Virus record (IMG/VR): IMGVR_UViG_3300033991_000067
Location: 1 to 30,598 of that record
Strand: one strand, 5' to 3'
DNA from: a virus
Length of the DNA: 30,598 bases
Positions within the stretch are counted from its first letter, which is position 1, and each line of letters starts with the position of its first letter. Below, in pieces: positions 14,592-22,123 of the stretch. The position numbers and the translations under genes were made by a program. Under the pieces are notes generated by a model. That model had not been told where the DNA came from. It was given only the letters and a program-made list of their open reading frames with translations, and ran no database searches.

Positions 14592-15474
14592 TTACTTTCT
14601 CCAAAAGTTTAGTTTTGTATAATTTCTGCCAATAATCTCTGTTTTTATTCGCCCTTAAATTACATTGTTTACAGAGCGTAATTAAATTATTTTCAACACA
14701 ATTTTTCTTATTATAATCAATGTGATGAACTTCTAAAACATTACCAATTACTATTAAATGTTCTTCTTCAGTCATAGAGCAATTCTGACAAGTATAATTG
14801 TCTCGTTTGCGAATTTGTTCTCTTATCAATCTAAATTCTAAAGGATATGGTTCATAACTTCTTCCATCAATCCAAGAAGGAGCTTTTTCGCCAAATCTAT
14901 GAATTCCATACATAGGATTGTTATCGCCATTAACATCTGCATGATTTTCACTCATTCTTTTTTTTATTTCTTCATTGTCCATTGCTTTTTGTGTTATTAT
15001 ACCTTGTCTTTCTTTTTGTTCTTTAGTCCATTTATGACCATAATTAAAATTATCTGAGCCTAAACATTTTCCTTTTCTTGCTTCTGATAGTTGTTTTCTT
15101 CTTTTATCACTAAAAAATTCTCCTGTATTTGCTTCTTGACTTGTTCTCATTGGTATATTGTATTTTTTTATTCTTCTATAAATTACGCTATTATCTACTT
15201 TCGTTTCTTCTGAAATTTTATTTACTGATTTTTTATTAATTATATATTCAGTATATAAATATTCGTAAGTTAATATATTCTCATATTTTAAATTTCTTTT
15301 TTGTAATTTGGTATTTTCGCTTCTCGTTCTTATTTTAATTCCAAATCTATGTAGATAATTTGTAATGGTTGCTGAACATGTTTTTAATTCTAAAGATATT
15401 ACATAACTAGATTTTAATTCTTTTATATATTTATACATTAATAATTTTTTATCTATATCTACTCTTTTTTCCAT
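14581..15474 (-). CDS. Double-HTH / NUMOD / HNH homing endonuclease, 297 aa
   Basis: Two similar helix-turn-helix units (about 8-50 ending GIKIRTRSEN, and 66-112 ending NIPMRTSQEA) are followed by NUMOD3-like segments (about 120-195: SDKRRKQLSEARKGKCLGSD, GDNNPMYGIH). The HNH domain spans about 217-280, with C229/C232, H250-H251-I-D in LEVHHIDYNKKN, N262 and C268/C271. The last HNH position is Asn 272 (LCKQCNLRAN) where the endonuclease at 10188-10856 has His, a known H-N-N variant. It overlaps the 46-aa gene by 16 bases at its start. Its end overlaps the head-closure gene start by 11 bases. Confidence 0.9.
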   Translation of the reverse strand: MEKRVDIDKKLLMYKYIKELKSSYVISLELKTCSATITNYLHRFGIKIRTRSENTKLQKRNLKYENILTYEYLYTEYIINKKSVNKISEETKVDNSVIYRRIKKYNIPMRTSQEANTGEFFSDKRRKQLSEARKGKCLGSDNFNYGHKWTKEQKERQGIITQKAMDNEEIKKRMSENHADVNGDNNPMYGIHRFGEKAPSWIDGRSYEPYPLEFRLIREQIRKRDNYTCQNCSMTEEEHLIVIGNVLEVHHIDYNKKNCVENNLITLCKQCNLRANKNRDYWQKLYKTKLLEKVNAR

Positions 15475-15599
15475 TTTTCTTCTTCTCTATATTCTTCTGA
15501 AATTTCTGCTTCGCTAAAATAAAGTTCTCCGTCTTTATACAGTAAGCAATAATACCAATTCCCTGTTCGCCACCAATCCCAAATTATAAATAATGCCAT
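15459..15599 (-). CDS. Trp-rich small protein, 46 aa
   Basis: I place the start at ATG 15599, in the context TTAATATGG directly after the connector stop codon (15601-15603), with GGA upstream. The product begins MALFIIWDWWRTGNWYYCLL and then becomes acidic (YKDGELYFSEAEISEEYREE), with five Trp in 46 residues. It is too long and polar for a membrane anchor. The frame could extend upstream to 15659, but that stretch overlaps the connector gene and has no start signal. Function unknown; it may be a small connector-region accessory. Confidence 0.5.
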   Translation of the reverse strand: MALFIIWDWWRTGNWYYCLLYKDGELYFSEAEISEEYREEEKWKKE

Positions 15600-15600
15600 A

Positions 15601-16194
15601 TTAATTGTCCGTTGGTTCTGGTAATTGTTCATCCGTTCCAATATAGGCGATTTGCCCAAAAGTCTTTTTAAATTGCTGTAAGGTTGCCTTGATTTTTTTT
15701 TCTACTGACATATTATCAGTATCAAATACTATAGTAAATTCGGGAGTCCTGTATTGCCGAATATTTCCTTTTATTAAAATTGCAGCAACAATAGATAAAA
15801 GACATTCTTCAGATTCAGAAGGAGTCGGGAAAATTATATTATCAGACTTAGCTGTAAATACTTTATATTTTTCTATAGCAAGATGATAAATTGCATTTCT
15901 TATGTAAGCCCTGAGTTCTGAATCCGAATATTTCTCATAGGCGTTATATTCAAAAGTCAATACATCTCCTGATGTGAGAGTTCCTGTTACTGTAACTTTT
16001 CCTGTCGAAGATGAATAAGAATAATTTGTTCCTGCCCAAATTGTTCCATTCTTTTTTACAATTAATGTAGTAGCATCTATATTAGCATATTGAAGTGTAA
16101 ATATTTTAGACGACCCAAAATACTCCTGAGATTCATTGACGAATTTATATCCATCATCAATTAAATCTCTCAATTTAGAAATTATATTATTCAC
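15601..16194 (-). CDS. Head-tail connector/adaptor protein, 197 aa (GTG start)
   Basis: I choose GTG 16194 because AAAAAGGAG lies 6 bases upstream; a longer open frame to 16299 lies within the endonuclease. The protein begins VNNIISKLRDLIDDGYKFVN. It has a beta-hairpin insertion (TTLIVKKNGTIWAGTNYSYS ... GDVLTFEYNAYE), then helical segments (SDSELRAYIRNAIYHLAIEK and ESEECLLSIVAAILIKG). This is the usual build of connector proteins of the gp6/gp15 type: helical bundle with an inserted beta domain. They sit under the portal as the first neck ring. The last codons of the HNH gene contain both its ribosome binding site and its start. Confidence 0.75.
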   Translation of the reverse strand: MNNIISKLRDLIDDGYKFVNESQEYFGSSKIFTLQYANIDATTLIVKKNGTIWAGTNYSYSSSTGKVTVTGTLTSGDVLTFEYNAYEKYSDSELRAYIRNAIYHLAIEKYKVFTAKSDNIIFPTPSESEECLLSIVAAILIKGNIRQYRTPEFTIVFDTDNMSVEKKIKATLQQFKKTFGQIAYIGTDEQLPEPTDN

Positions 16195-16882
16195 ATTTAT
16201 CTCCTTTTTGTAAATTCTCTTTAGCCCATAATGGTTGTAAATTAGTATAATTAAAGCACTTGCGTTGCTCGCTTGGCTTGCTAAGGTCAAATGAGGCACA
16301 TGGTCGGATATGGTCTATATGCCATTTGCCATAATTAGACCAGGACATATTTGGTTTAAACTTAGATTCGAGATGCTTCTTTAAAAAATCTATAGAACAA
16401 CCAATGAGTTTTATAGTTGAATTAGTCTTTTTATTTTCTTTTAATACTGCCCATATTCTACTTCTTAAATAACTTGTAATCTTATAATTTAAATCATTTC
16501 TTTTCCTAAATCTAACATATTTAACAAGTTTTTTTAATATTATTTCTTTATTTTTTAAATAATACAATTCAGAACTTTTTTTTATTTTATCTTTGTTTAA
16601 TAATCGATATATTTTATTTTTCTCAATAATTAATTTTATATTTTTTTCTCGATATTTTTTCATTCGTTCATAAATCTGTTTTTTATGTGTTTTATAATAT
16701 TTCTCTCCATAATACTTCATATAATCTTTAAAATATTTTTTATGTTTTAATCTATATATTTTACTTAATAACAGATGTCTTTTTTTATTTTTTACATAGT
16801 GTTCTTTTGCACGTTTTAAAATTTTTTCTTTATTCTTTTTATAATATTTCCTTTTATATAATTTCTTTTCTTCTTTATTCAC
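16187..16882 (-). CDS. HNH homing endonuclease with basic repeats (GTG start)
   Basis: A 231-aa protein starting at GTG 16882 behind CAGGAG, with GTGA overlap of the upstream gene stop. Residues 1-120 are an extremely Lys/Tyr/Asn-rich run of imperfect units like YYKKNKEKILKR and KIYRLLNKDKIKK. Residues about 131-223 form the HNH domain: WHIDHIRPCASFDLSKPSEQ (H188, D190, H191), N211, N214, LQPLWAKENL. That domain is nearly identical to the one at 5641-6309. The bases around its start (AGGAGAAAAAGTGAATAA) closely match those around the start of the connector gene that follows (AGGAGATAAATGTGAATAA), forming a flanking direct repeat. Confidence 0.9.
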   Translation of the reverse strand: MNKEEKKLYKRKYYKKNKEKILKRAKEHYVKNKKRHLLLSKIYRLKHKKYFKDYMKYYGEKYYKTHKKQIYERMKKYREKNIKLIIEKNKIYRLLNKDKIKKSSELYYLKNKEIILKKLVKYVRFRKRNDLNYKITSYLRSRIWAVLKENKKTNSTIKLIGCSIDFLKKHLESKFKPNMSWSNYGKWHIDHIRPCASFDLSKPSEQRKCFNYTNLQPLWAKENLQKGDKCE

Positions 16883-17334
16883 TTTTTCTCCTGTTTTTTA
16901 TGGATTAATAAAACTTCTTGCCCTCTGCTTTTATAAAAACCAAATCCATATTTGGGAAATCCTAATTTATTTTTTAATTGTGCTATTCTTGTTATTGGAT
17001 TTTCTTTTTTAAATTTAGCATATAATTCGTATTGAGAAAAATTCCAATTCAAATACTTCAATAAATCATAAGCAAAATCTATTTTTTCAACGAGGATTTT
17101 TATATAAAGTCGAAATCCTTTACTTCTATAAATCAATAAAATTCCTTTAATTTCTTTCTCTTCAACTGCGTATGTTTCCTGATATTTTAAAAGTTTCTCT
17201 ATAAGTTTTAAATTTTCTTTTGGAAATTTTCTTTCTTTTTCAATTGTTACATAAAAATCAAAATAACAATCATTACATCTATTAACAAATTCATAAAAAG
17301 AAATCTTATCTTTTAATTGCAATCGCCTAATCAT
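16879..17334 (-). CDS. Small alpha/beta protein, possible GNAT-like acetyltransferase, 151 aa
   Basis: Starts at ATG 17334 behind AAAGGAAA, close behind the compound hairpin of the capsid gene. The sequence MIRRLQLKDKISFYEFVNRC ... IKGILLIYRSKGFRLYIKIL ... KYGFGFYKSRGQEVLLIHKK has the rhythm of a GNAT fold. It has a starting strand and helix, a pair of strands ending in GILLIYR, a helix, and a final strand with the aromatic Phe-Gly-Phe-Tyr. Small GNAT-like genes are common among phage head genes. The acetyl-CoA-binding R/QxxGxG/A motif is not clearly present, so activity is uncertain. Confidence 0.5.
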   Translation of the reverse strand: MIRRLQLKDKISFYEFVNRCNDCYFDFYVTIEKERKFPKENLKLIEKLLKYQETYAVEEKEIKGILLIYRSKGFRLYIKILVEKIDFAYDLLKYLNWNFSQYELYAKFKKENPITRIAQLKNKLGFPKYGFGFYKSRGQEVLLIHKKQEKK

Positions 17335-17343
17335 TTATTTCCT

Positions 17344-17394
17344 TTCTGATATTTTATGGGAGGGAGGAAAATTTTCCTCCCTCATCTATCAGAA
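17344..17394 (-). promoter_or_regulatory. Compound hairpin after the major capsid gene, no U-tract
   Basis: Three bases after the capsid stop codon lies an outer stem UUCUGAUA/UAUCAGAA (17387-17394 with 17344-17351). It encloses a perfect 24-base palindrome, GAGGGAGGAAAA joined to TTTTCCTCCCTC, at 17360-17383. No U run follows. It is probably an RNA stability or partial-pausing element for the abundant capsid message. The outer 3' arm touches the ribosome binding site of the next gene, so it may also lower its translation. Confidence 0.75.
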
Positions 17395-17396
17395 GT

Positions 17397-18335
17397 TTAA
17401 ATATTTAAATCATCGCTCCACGATACAGCTTTATAATTTACAAGAGCTTCGATTGCACATTCATATCCAACCACACCATAACCTAAAATGTTCTTGCTGT
17501 TATTTATAACTTGAAGTCCACCGATAGTTGTAATTAATCTTTCAGCTTTATCAGGTTCGATACCCAATAATGTAGCTACATCAGGATTAATTTTGCGTCT
17601 TACAAATAAGCAAGGTTTTCCACCAACATTAAGTTTAGAATCTCTTGCTACCATGATAGCTTTAGTTGCAGCCAATACTGGAAGAGCAGAACCAGTATCT
17701 AATGTTACTGTCGAACCAGTAACTTTCACTACCTTTATACCATTAGCAGCTAACATTTCTTTTAAACCAACTCTATAATTGAAATTGTCAGCATTTTCTT
17801 TATCATAAGTGTTGATTTTTTCCCAAACTGTAGAACCAACTAAAAGAATGAAATTGTCTCCATAATCAACAATCTTATGAACCATCTTTACTATACCATC
17901 ATAAAGGTCTTCGCCAGAACCGCAGGTAATTTTCTGGTCAACTTTAGCTAAAATAATATCCAACATTCTTTTAACATCAAGTTTATCCATAGAACGAGTA
18001 ATTGCTAATTTCTTTCTCGCTAAAGCTGTCTGGTCTTTTGCATTTTGAAGGTCTTGAATAGTAACATAAGCTAAATCCGATTGATAACCAACAAATGTTA
18101 AGGAACTAGCACCAGTAGGGGATTTCTTATTTGATGTAACTTCACCAGATGCTCCAGCAGTATAAACTGTATCCACGTTGTCATCATAAGCAGCAAAATA
18201 ATAAACATCTTCACCAAAATCCGCAGTTTCGATGTCGGCTATTTCTGTTAATTCAATAGGAACTGGGATATTACTATCAATAGGCTGCCCGATAACTTTT
18301 GCAATTTCCAAACCATTGATTTCTAACTTATTCAT
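17397..18335 (-). CDS. Major capsid protein, 312 aa (HK97-fold candidate)
   Basis: Starts at ATG 18335 behind GAGGAT. The position immediately after the portal and protease-scaffold genes, the 312-aa length and the mixed alpha/beta pattern fit an HK97-fold capsid protein. Segments include QPIDSNIPVPIELTEIADIE near the N-terminus, RKKLAITRSMDKLDVKRMLD as a long spine-type helix, DNFILLVGSTVWEKINT and ERLITTIGGLQVINNSKN (P-loop/A-domain-like), and a C-terminal VVGYECAIEALVNYKAVSW. The N-terminal cleaved delta domain is not obvious, because the scaffold function is in the upstream gene. The strong downstream hairpin is consistent with high expression. Confidence 0.85.
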   Translation of the reverse strand: MNKLEINGLEIAKVIGQPIDSNIPVPIELTEIADIETADFGEDVYYFAAYDDNVDTVYTAGASGEVTSNKKSPTGASSLTFVGYQSDLAYVTIQDLQNAKDQTALARKKLAITRSMDKLDVKRMLDIILAKVDQKITCGSGEDLYDGIVKMVHKIVDYGDNFILLVGSTVWEKINTYDKENADNFNYRVGLKEMLAANGIKVVKVTGSTVTLDTGSALPVLAATKAIMVARDSKLNVGGKPCLFVRRKINPDVATLLGIEPDKAERLITTIGGLQVINNSKNILGYGVVGYECAIEALVNYKAVSWSDDLNI

Positions 18336-18378
18336 TTTTATTTTATCCTCTTTTTTATCTTTTATTTTTTTATCTTTT

Positions 18379-18402
18379 AAGCTAGGCTATTGCCTTTTGC
18401 TT
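18379..18402 (-). promoter_or_regulatory. Hairpin between protease-scaffold and capsid genes
   Basis: On the minus strand AAGC-AAAA-GGC-AAUA-GCC-UA-GCUU forms a two-part stem in the 73-base gap before the capsid gene. It is followed by A-rich repeats of the form AAAAGATAAAAAA up to the capsid ribosome binding site. No U-tract, so not a terminator. An RNA processing site or leader structure for capsid message is possible. The stem is short and the case is weak. Confidence 0.35.
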
Positions 18403-18408
18403 ATCTTT

Positions 18409-20313
18409 TTATTCGTGCCCGTAGGCTTTTAGATTTATCTTTTTTTGACGCTCTTTGTATTGATTATCTTTTTCTTTTTGTGATACATCTCCTACTTCTA
18501 CTGTAGGTTCTTCTTTTGCTTCTTCAACTTTAGGTTTCTTTAATTCTGCTATTTCTTGAGCTTTCGCATCAAGTTCTTTTTTTAGATTAGATATTTCTGT
18601 TTCTTTTTCTGTTATCTTTTGTTCAAGAGCAACTTTTACTTCATTAGTTTTAGCTTCAAGTTCGACTTTATGAAGATTTGTTAATTCTTCTTTGGCTTTA
18701 TTGACAGCTTGCTCTAATTCAGCAAAGTCATATTTCTTTTTTATTTCTACTTCTTCAGATACTTCATCTTTAGTTCCATCTTTATATTCAGTTACTCTTT
18801 TAGTATAACCTTTTATTTCTTCTGTTCCAGATGGAGTTCCATCGACATAAATAGAAATTCTTACTTCACGATACTCGCTTGTAACTTTAACAATTATTTT
18901 AGGCTCAATTACTTGCACTTCTTGAGCTTTTACTTCCTTCGTTTCTTCGACTTTAGGTTCTTCAACTTTCGTTTCAGTAGTAGCAGGAGCTACCTGGGTT
19001 TCGGTTGCTTTTTCTTCAGTCTTGGTTTCTTCAGGAAGTTTAACTTCTATTTTTTCTTCAGCTTTTTCTAACGCATCCTTATGTCTTTCAAGATGAGCAT
19101 TTGCTTTTTTCTGCAAATCTTCAGCAGAAATAGAATCACTAACGGGTTTTATTTGATTTACTCTGGCTAACGCATTTTTATAATGGGGCAAATCTAAATT
19201 TGCATTTGATTTGTCTTTTCCCAAATCTCCTTCACCATTATGATGTGGGAGATGTCTACAATTTTTATCTTCAACTTTCTCAGGATAAGCAGGTTCGATT
19301 GCAGCAAATGCTGAATCGGGCAAACTATTGATAAATTTGCGAGTCCATTTTGCAGCATCTTCTGTTAATTCTTTCTGCTCTTCCTCAGAAGAATAATAAA
19401 ATGCCATTGCTAAATCAAATGTAATTTCCTCTTCCTTAGTAACATTGGCAAATAAATCTTTTAACATAGTAGATTTAGTTTCCTCCTTTTCTTTATTTTC
19501 TGATTTTTCAGTTGGTTGTCCTTTTCCTGGGCGGTCTTTTCTTCTCATTTCTCCACCACATTCTGGACATTTAATATCTTTACAATGTTTATCAGAAGTA
19601 ATAATCTTACCACATTTTAAACATTCACATTCGTAAGATGCTTCTTCTGTTTCTTCTAAAGCCATTTGAGCGTAAATTAAGTCTTGTTCAAAGACTTTAT
19701 TGATTATCTTTTCTGCTTCTTGTAATTCTGTCTTTGCTATTAATTTAAAAATCTTAGCTTTTGGACAGGCAGGAGCATGGCTAAGCAAAACTCCCGTTCC
19801 ATGAAAAATAATTGGATTTATTTCTCTAAATCCATTATCCAATTCTTTGACTACTGATTTTTTAGTTATTGGGTCTTTATTCCAGATTTCAAAACTTACA
19901 GCAGCTTCACCAGATTTTACTTTTTCTTTTAATTCTTCTGCTTGGTCGGGAAATAATGATTTAAAAAGAACATTAATAGTTTCTATTTTATCTTCATTTA
20001 TTTTTGCAGAAATGGTAAATCCACATACAAATCCAGAGCCATTGTGCTCCCAATTACATTGTTTTCCAATTAAAGTTGGCAATCCTTTTTCAACTGCTTT
20101 TTTAGGAAGAATAACTCCATTTAGATTTACTTTATCGATTTCTGCATAAACAGTTTTCATTACCATTAAATCTGGAGAAGGTAATTCAATTCCTATTTTT
20201 TTAGCAGCTTCAATTAGTTCTTTATCTTCTTTTCCTACCTCTAAAAAAGTAGTTTTTCCTCTTTTTGCTATTTCTAATAGTGCTTCTGCTATAAGTTTGT
20301 TATTATTTTGCAT
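18409..20313 (-). CDS. Prohead protease-scaffold fusion protein with zinc ribbon, 634 aa
   Basis: Starts at ATG 20313 behind GAGGAGA. Residues about 50-190 form a prohead serine protease-like domain: H90 in CNWEHNGSGFVCGF and S140 in GEAAVSFEIW are the likely catalytic pair, with HAPACPKAKIF at the end. A zinc ribbon follows (C231/C234 with C249/C252). Next comes the NCRHLPHHNGEGD ... LDLPHYKNALARV segment (about 351-385), common in phage head proteins. Residues about 400-600 are a Glu/Lys-rich, coiled-coil scaffold-like region (KEELTNLHKVELEAKTNEVK, EISNLKKELDAKAQEIAELK). The protease normally cleaves scaffold and capsid during head maturation. Its place between portal and capsid is canonical; the zinc ribbon and long linker are unusual. 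Confidence 0.8.
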   Translation of the reverse strand: MQNNNKLIAEALLEIAKRGKTTFLEVGKEDKELIEAAKKIGIELPSPDLMVMKTVYAEIDKVNLNGVILPKKAVEKGLPTLIGKQCNWEHNGSGFVCGFTISAKINEDKIETINVLFKSLFPDQAEELKEKVKSGEAAVSFEIWNKDPITKKSVVKELDNGFREINPIIFHGTGVLLSHAPACPKAKIFKLIAKTELQEAEKIINKVFEQDLIYAQMALEETEEASYECECLKCGKIITSDKHCKDIKCPECGGEMRRKDRPGKGQPTEKSENKEKEETKSTMLKDLFANVTKEEEITFDLAMAFYYSSEEEQKELTEDAAKWTRKFINSLPDSAFAAIEPAYPEKVEDKNCRHLPHHNGEGDLGKDKSNANLDLPHYKNALARVNQIKPVSDSISAEDLQKKANAHLERHKDALEKAEEKIEVKLPEETKTEEKATETQVAPATTETKVEEPKVEETKEVKAQEVQVIEPKIIVKVTSEYREVRISIYVDGTPSGTEEIKGYTKRVTEYKDGTKDEVSEEVEIKKKYDFAELEQAVNKAKEELTNLHKVELEAKTNEVKVALEQKITEKETEISNLKKELDAKAQEIAELKKPKVEEAKEEPTVEVGDVSQKEKDNQYKERQKKINLKAYGHE

Positions 20314-20314
20314 A

Positions 20315-22105
20315 TTATTTTGTCTCCTCTTCGGATTTCACCCATTTATCATTTACTTTTTTATAACCATGTTTTTTAAGCCATCTTTTAAGGGCTGTCC
20401 ATGCCACAGGATAGGCATAATCTTCTCCTTTTGGTAAGGATTTATTAAAAACTTCTATAAATACCTCTTGAGCACCTTTAGGATATTTTTTTAAAAATGC
20501 AGGAGGATTATCTTTATCATAAGGAGCGATAATCACATCATCCTGTGTAACTGCCTCTTCGCATTGAGGGCATTTTACCCATCCCATTCCTGCTTCTGGA
20601 ATAGATAAATAATCGAATTCATAACCACATTTTTTGCATTTTGCTATTTGCTTTGTTTCTAAATTCTCTTCAATTTCTGATTTAGTCATTGTTGTGGGGT
20701 TAGTTTCTTTTTCTTTTTGTTTTTCTTCTTGTTTCTTTGTTATTTTCGGTGCTGGTGATATATTTGTATCGATTCCTTTATCTTCGGTGTTTTGTATAAC
20801 TCTAGGATAATAAATTTCTCTTAATCCTTCATCCCATTCTTTCTTAGCCCTTTGAGTTTCACACTCATGGTCAACTTGTAATGCTTCATGATAAGTTTCA
20901 TAAGAAATTGCACCATAAATGAACGCCGACCTCAATTGGTCGAGAATTATTTGTACATTGATTTTTAATTGAGTACTGGTAATTTTCAGATATTTACTGT
21001 CAGAAAATAACTTGCGATGGTCGAGTTTGTTTTCTGTTATAATCAATTGTATTACATCCATTAACATGGATTTGAAATCCGAAACCCCAGAATTAATCTC
21101 TGCGATAAAGGGGCGGGGATTTAATCTTGTTTCTTGGCGTGATTGTGCTATCTCAATTAAATCAACAAATCCAAGACCCGACATCAAAGCCCTATACCCT
21201 TGCCTATAAAGCTCCTCCCTTAATATAGGTAAGAGGTCAGGAATTAAATGGTCATATTTTTGGTCAAAAGGAATAGCATTTGCAGGTAATTTTCCTTTTT
21301 CATTTTTATAACGCTCTACTGCTGATTTGAAATTATCTAATAAAGTTTTTAATTCTTCATCAGTATAATTGCCTTTATCTTGCAAATACATATTCTCAGT
21401 TCCCTTTGTAATCTGGAATAAATAAGGCAAAACTTTAGAAACTGCTTCATCTCCTTTAGATGCCAGAATTTCCATTGCCAACCAATTCTTTAGTATGCCT
21501 TTTTTTACTAAATAAGGAGATGGATACTTACTAAACCATCTTGCAAAAGGCTTCTGAACAATTATTTGCTCTTTATCATTTTTAGGTATTTTATTCTTTT
21601 TTGCTTCATCTAAATAATACTCATCAGTTCCTAATTTAAAATTTTTCTCGTTTTTTCTATCGATATAAATAGAAGCTCCATTAACAAAATAAAGTAGTGT
21701 AGGAACTTTTATAGAAGTATTGCCGATAGAAATAGTTTCCCAATTACTAACTCGCATTAAGCAAAGAGAAGAACTAGCCCAACGCTCCTTATAATACTCT
21801 TTGGCAAGTTCTTGGAGACCAGTAGGAACTCCATTAATATTTAAATTGATTCTTGATAACCATAAATTAAATAATTTTTCTAAAGTTTCCTCAGAACACT
21901 CTACTTTTAAAATTGCCTCAGAAGAAGAATTGATAGAATAATCTACCAGAGTAGAAATAATCCCCGAAATATCGTTATCTAACATTTCTTCTATTTTTCC
22001 ACAACGTTCATGAAAATCGGAAGGAACTTTAACATTTCCAGATGAATAAAGATAATTTAAGAAGGCTTCCCACAATCCACTGGCTAATCCGCTACTTCCT
22101 GCCAT
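20315..22105 (-). CDS. Portal protein with C-terminal zinc ribbon and ChaB-like domain, 596 aa
   Basis: Starts at ATG 22105 behind AAAGGAG. Its place between large terminase and protease-scaffold marks it as the portal, and residues 1-430 are compatible: a clip/stem-type region with VKKGILKNWLAMEILASKGD, LPANAIPFDQKYDHLIPDLL, and a long helix with ISYETYHEALQ. After a Lys/Glu-rich linker (about 440-480) a zinc ribbon follows (C490/C493 with C512/C515). Residues about 534-582 then match ChaB-like domains: NPPAFLKKYPKGAQEVFIEV, then YAYPVAWTALKRWLKKHGY. The portal forms the ring through which DNA enters and leaves the head. The C-terminal extension is not part of normal portals. Confidence 0.85.
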   Translation of the reverse strand: MAGSSGLASGLWEAFLNYLYSSGNVKVPSDFHERCGKIEEMLDNDISGIISTLVDYSINSSSEAILKVECSEETLEKLFNLWLSRINLNINGVPTGLQELAKEYYKERWASSSLCLMRVSNWETISIGNTSIKVPTLLYFVNGASIYIDRKNEKNFKLGTDEYYLDEAKKNKIPKNDKEQIIVQKPFARWFSKYPSPYLVKKGILKNWLAMEILASKGDEAVSKVLPYLFQITKGTENMYLQDKGNYTDEELKTLLDNFKSAVERYKNEKGKLPANAIPFDQKYDHLIPDLLPILREELYRQGYRALMSGLGFVDLIEIAQSRQETRLNPRPFIAEINSGVSDFKSMLMDVIQLIITENKLDHRKLFSDSKYLKITSTQLKINVQIILDQLRSAFIYGAISYETYHEALQVDHECETQRAKKEWDEGLREIYYPRVIQNTEDKGIDTNISPAPKITKKQEEKQKEKETNPTTMTKSEIEENLETKQIAKCKKCGYEFDYLSIPEAGMGWVKCPQCEEAVTQDDVIIAPYDKDNPPAFLKKYPKGAQEVFIEVFNKSLPKGEDYAYPVAWTALKRWLKKHGYKKVNDKWVKSEEETK

Positions 22106-22123
22106 TTTTATCTCCTTTTATTT

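Noticed and set aside
10188-16882. HNH genes as IscB/OMEGA nucleases with the structured RNA as their guide
   Set aside because: The proteins are 220-300 aa with HTH, zinc ribbon or repeat N-termini and no RuvC motifs, and the RNA is not adjacent to any of them.
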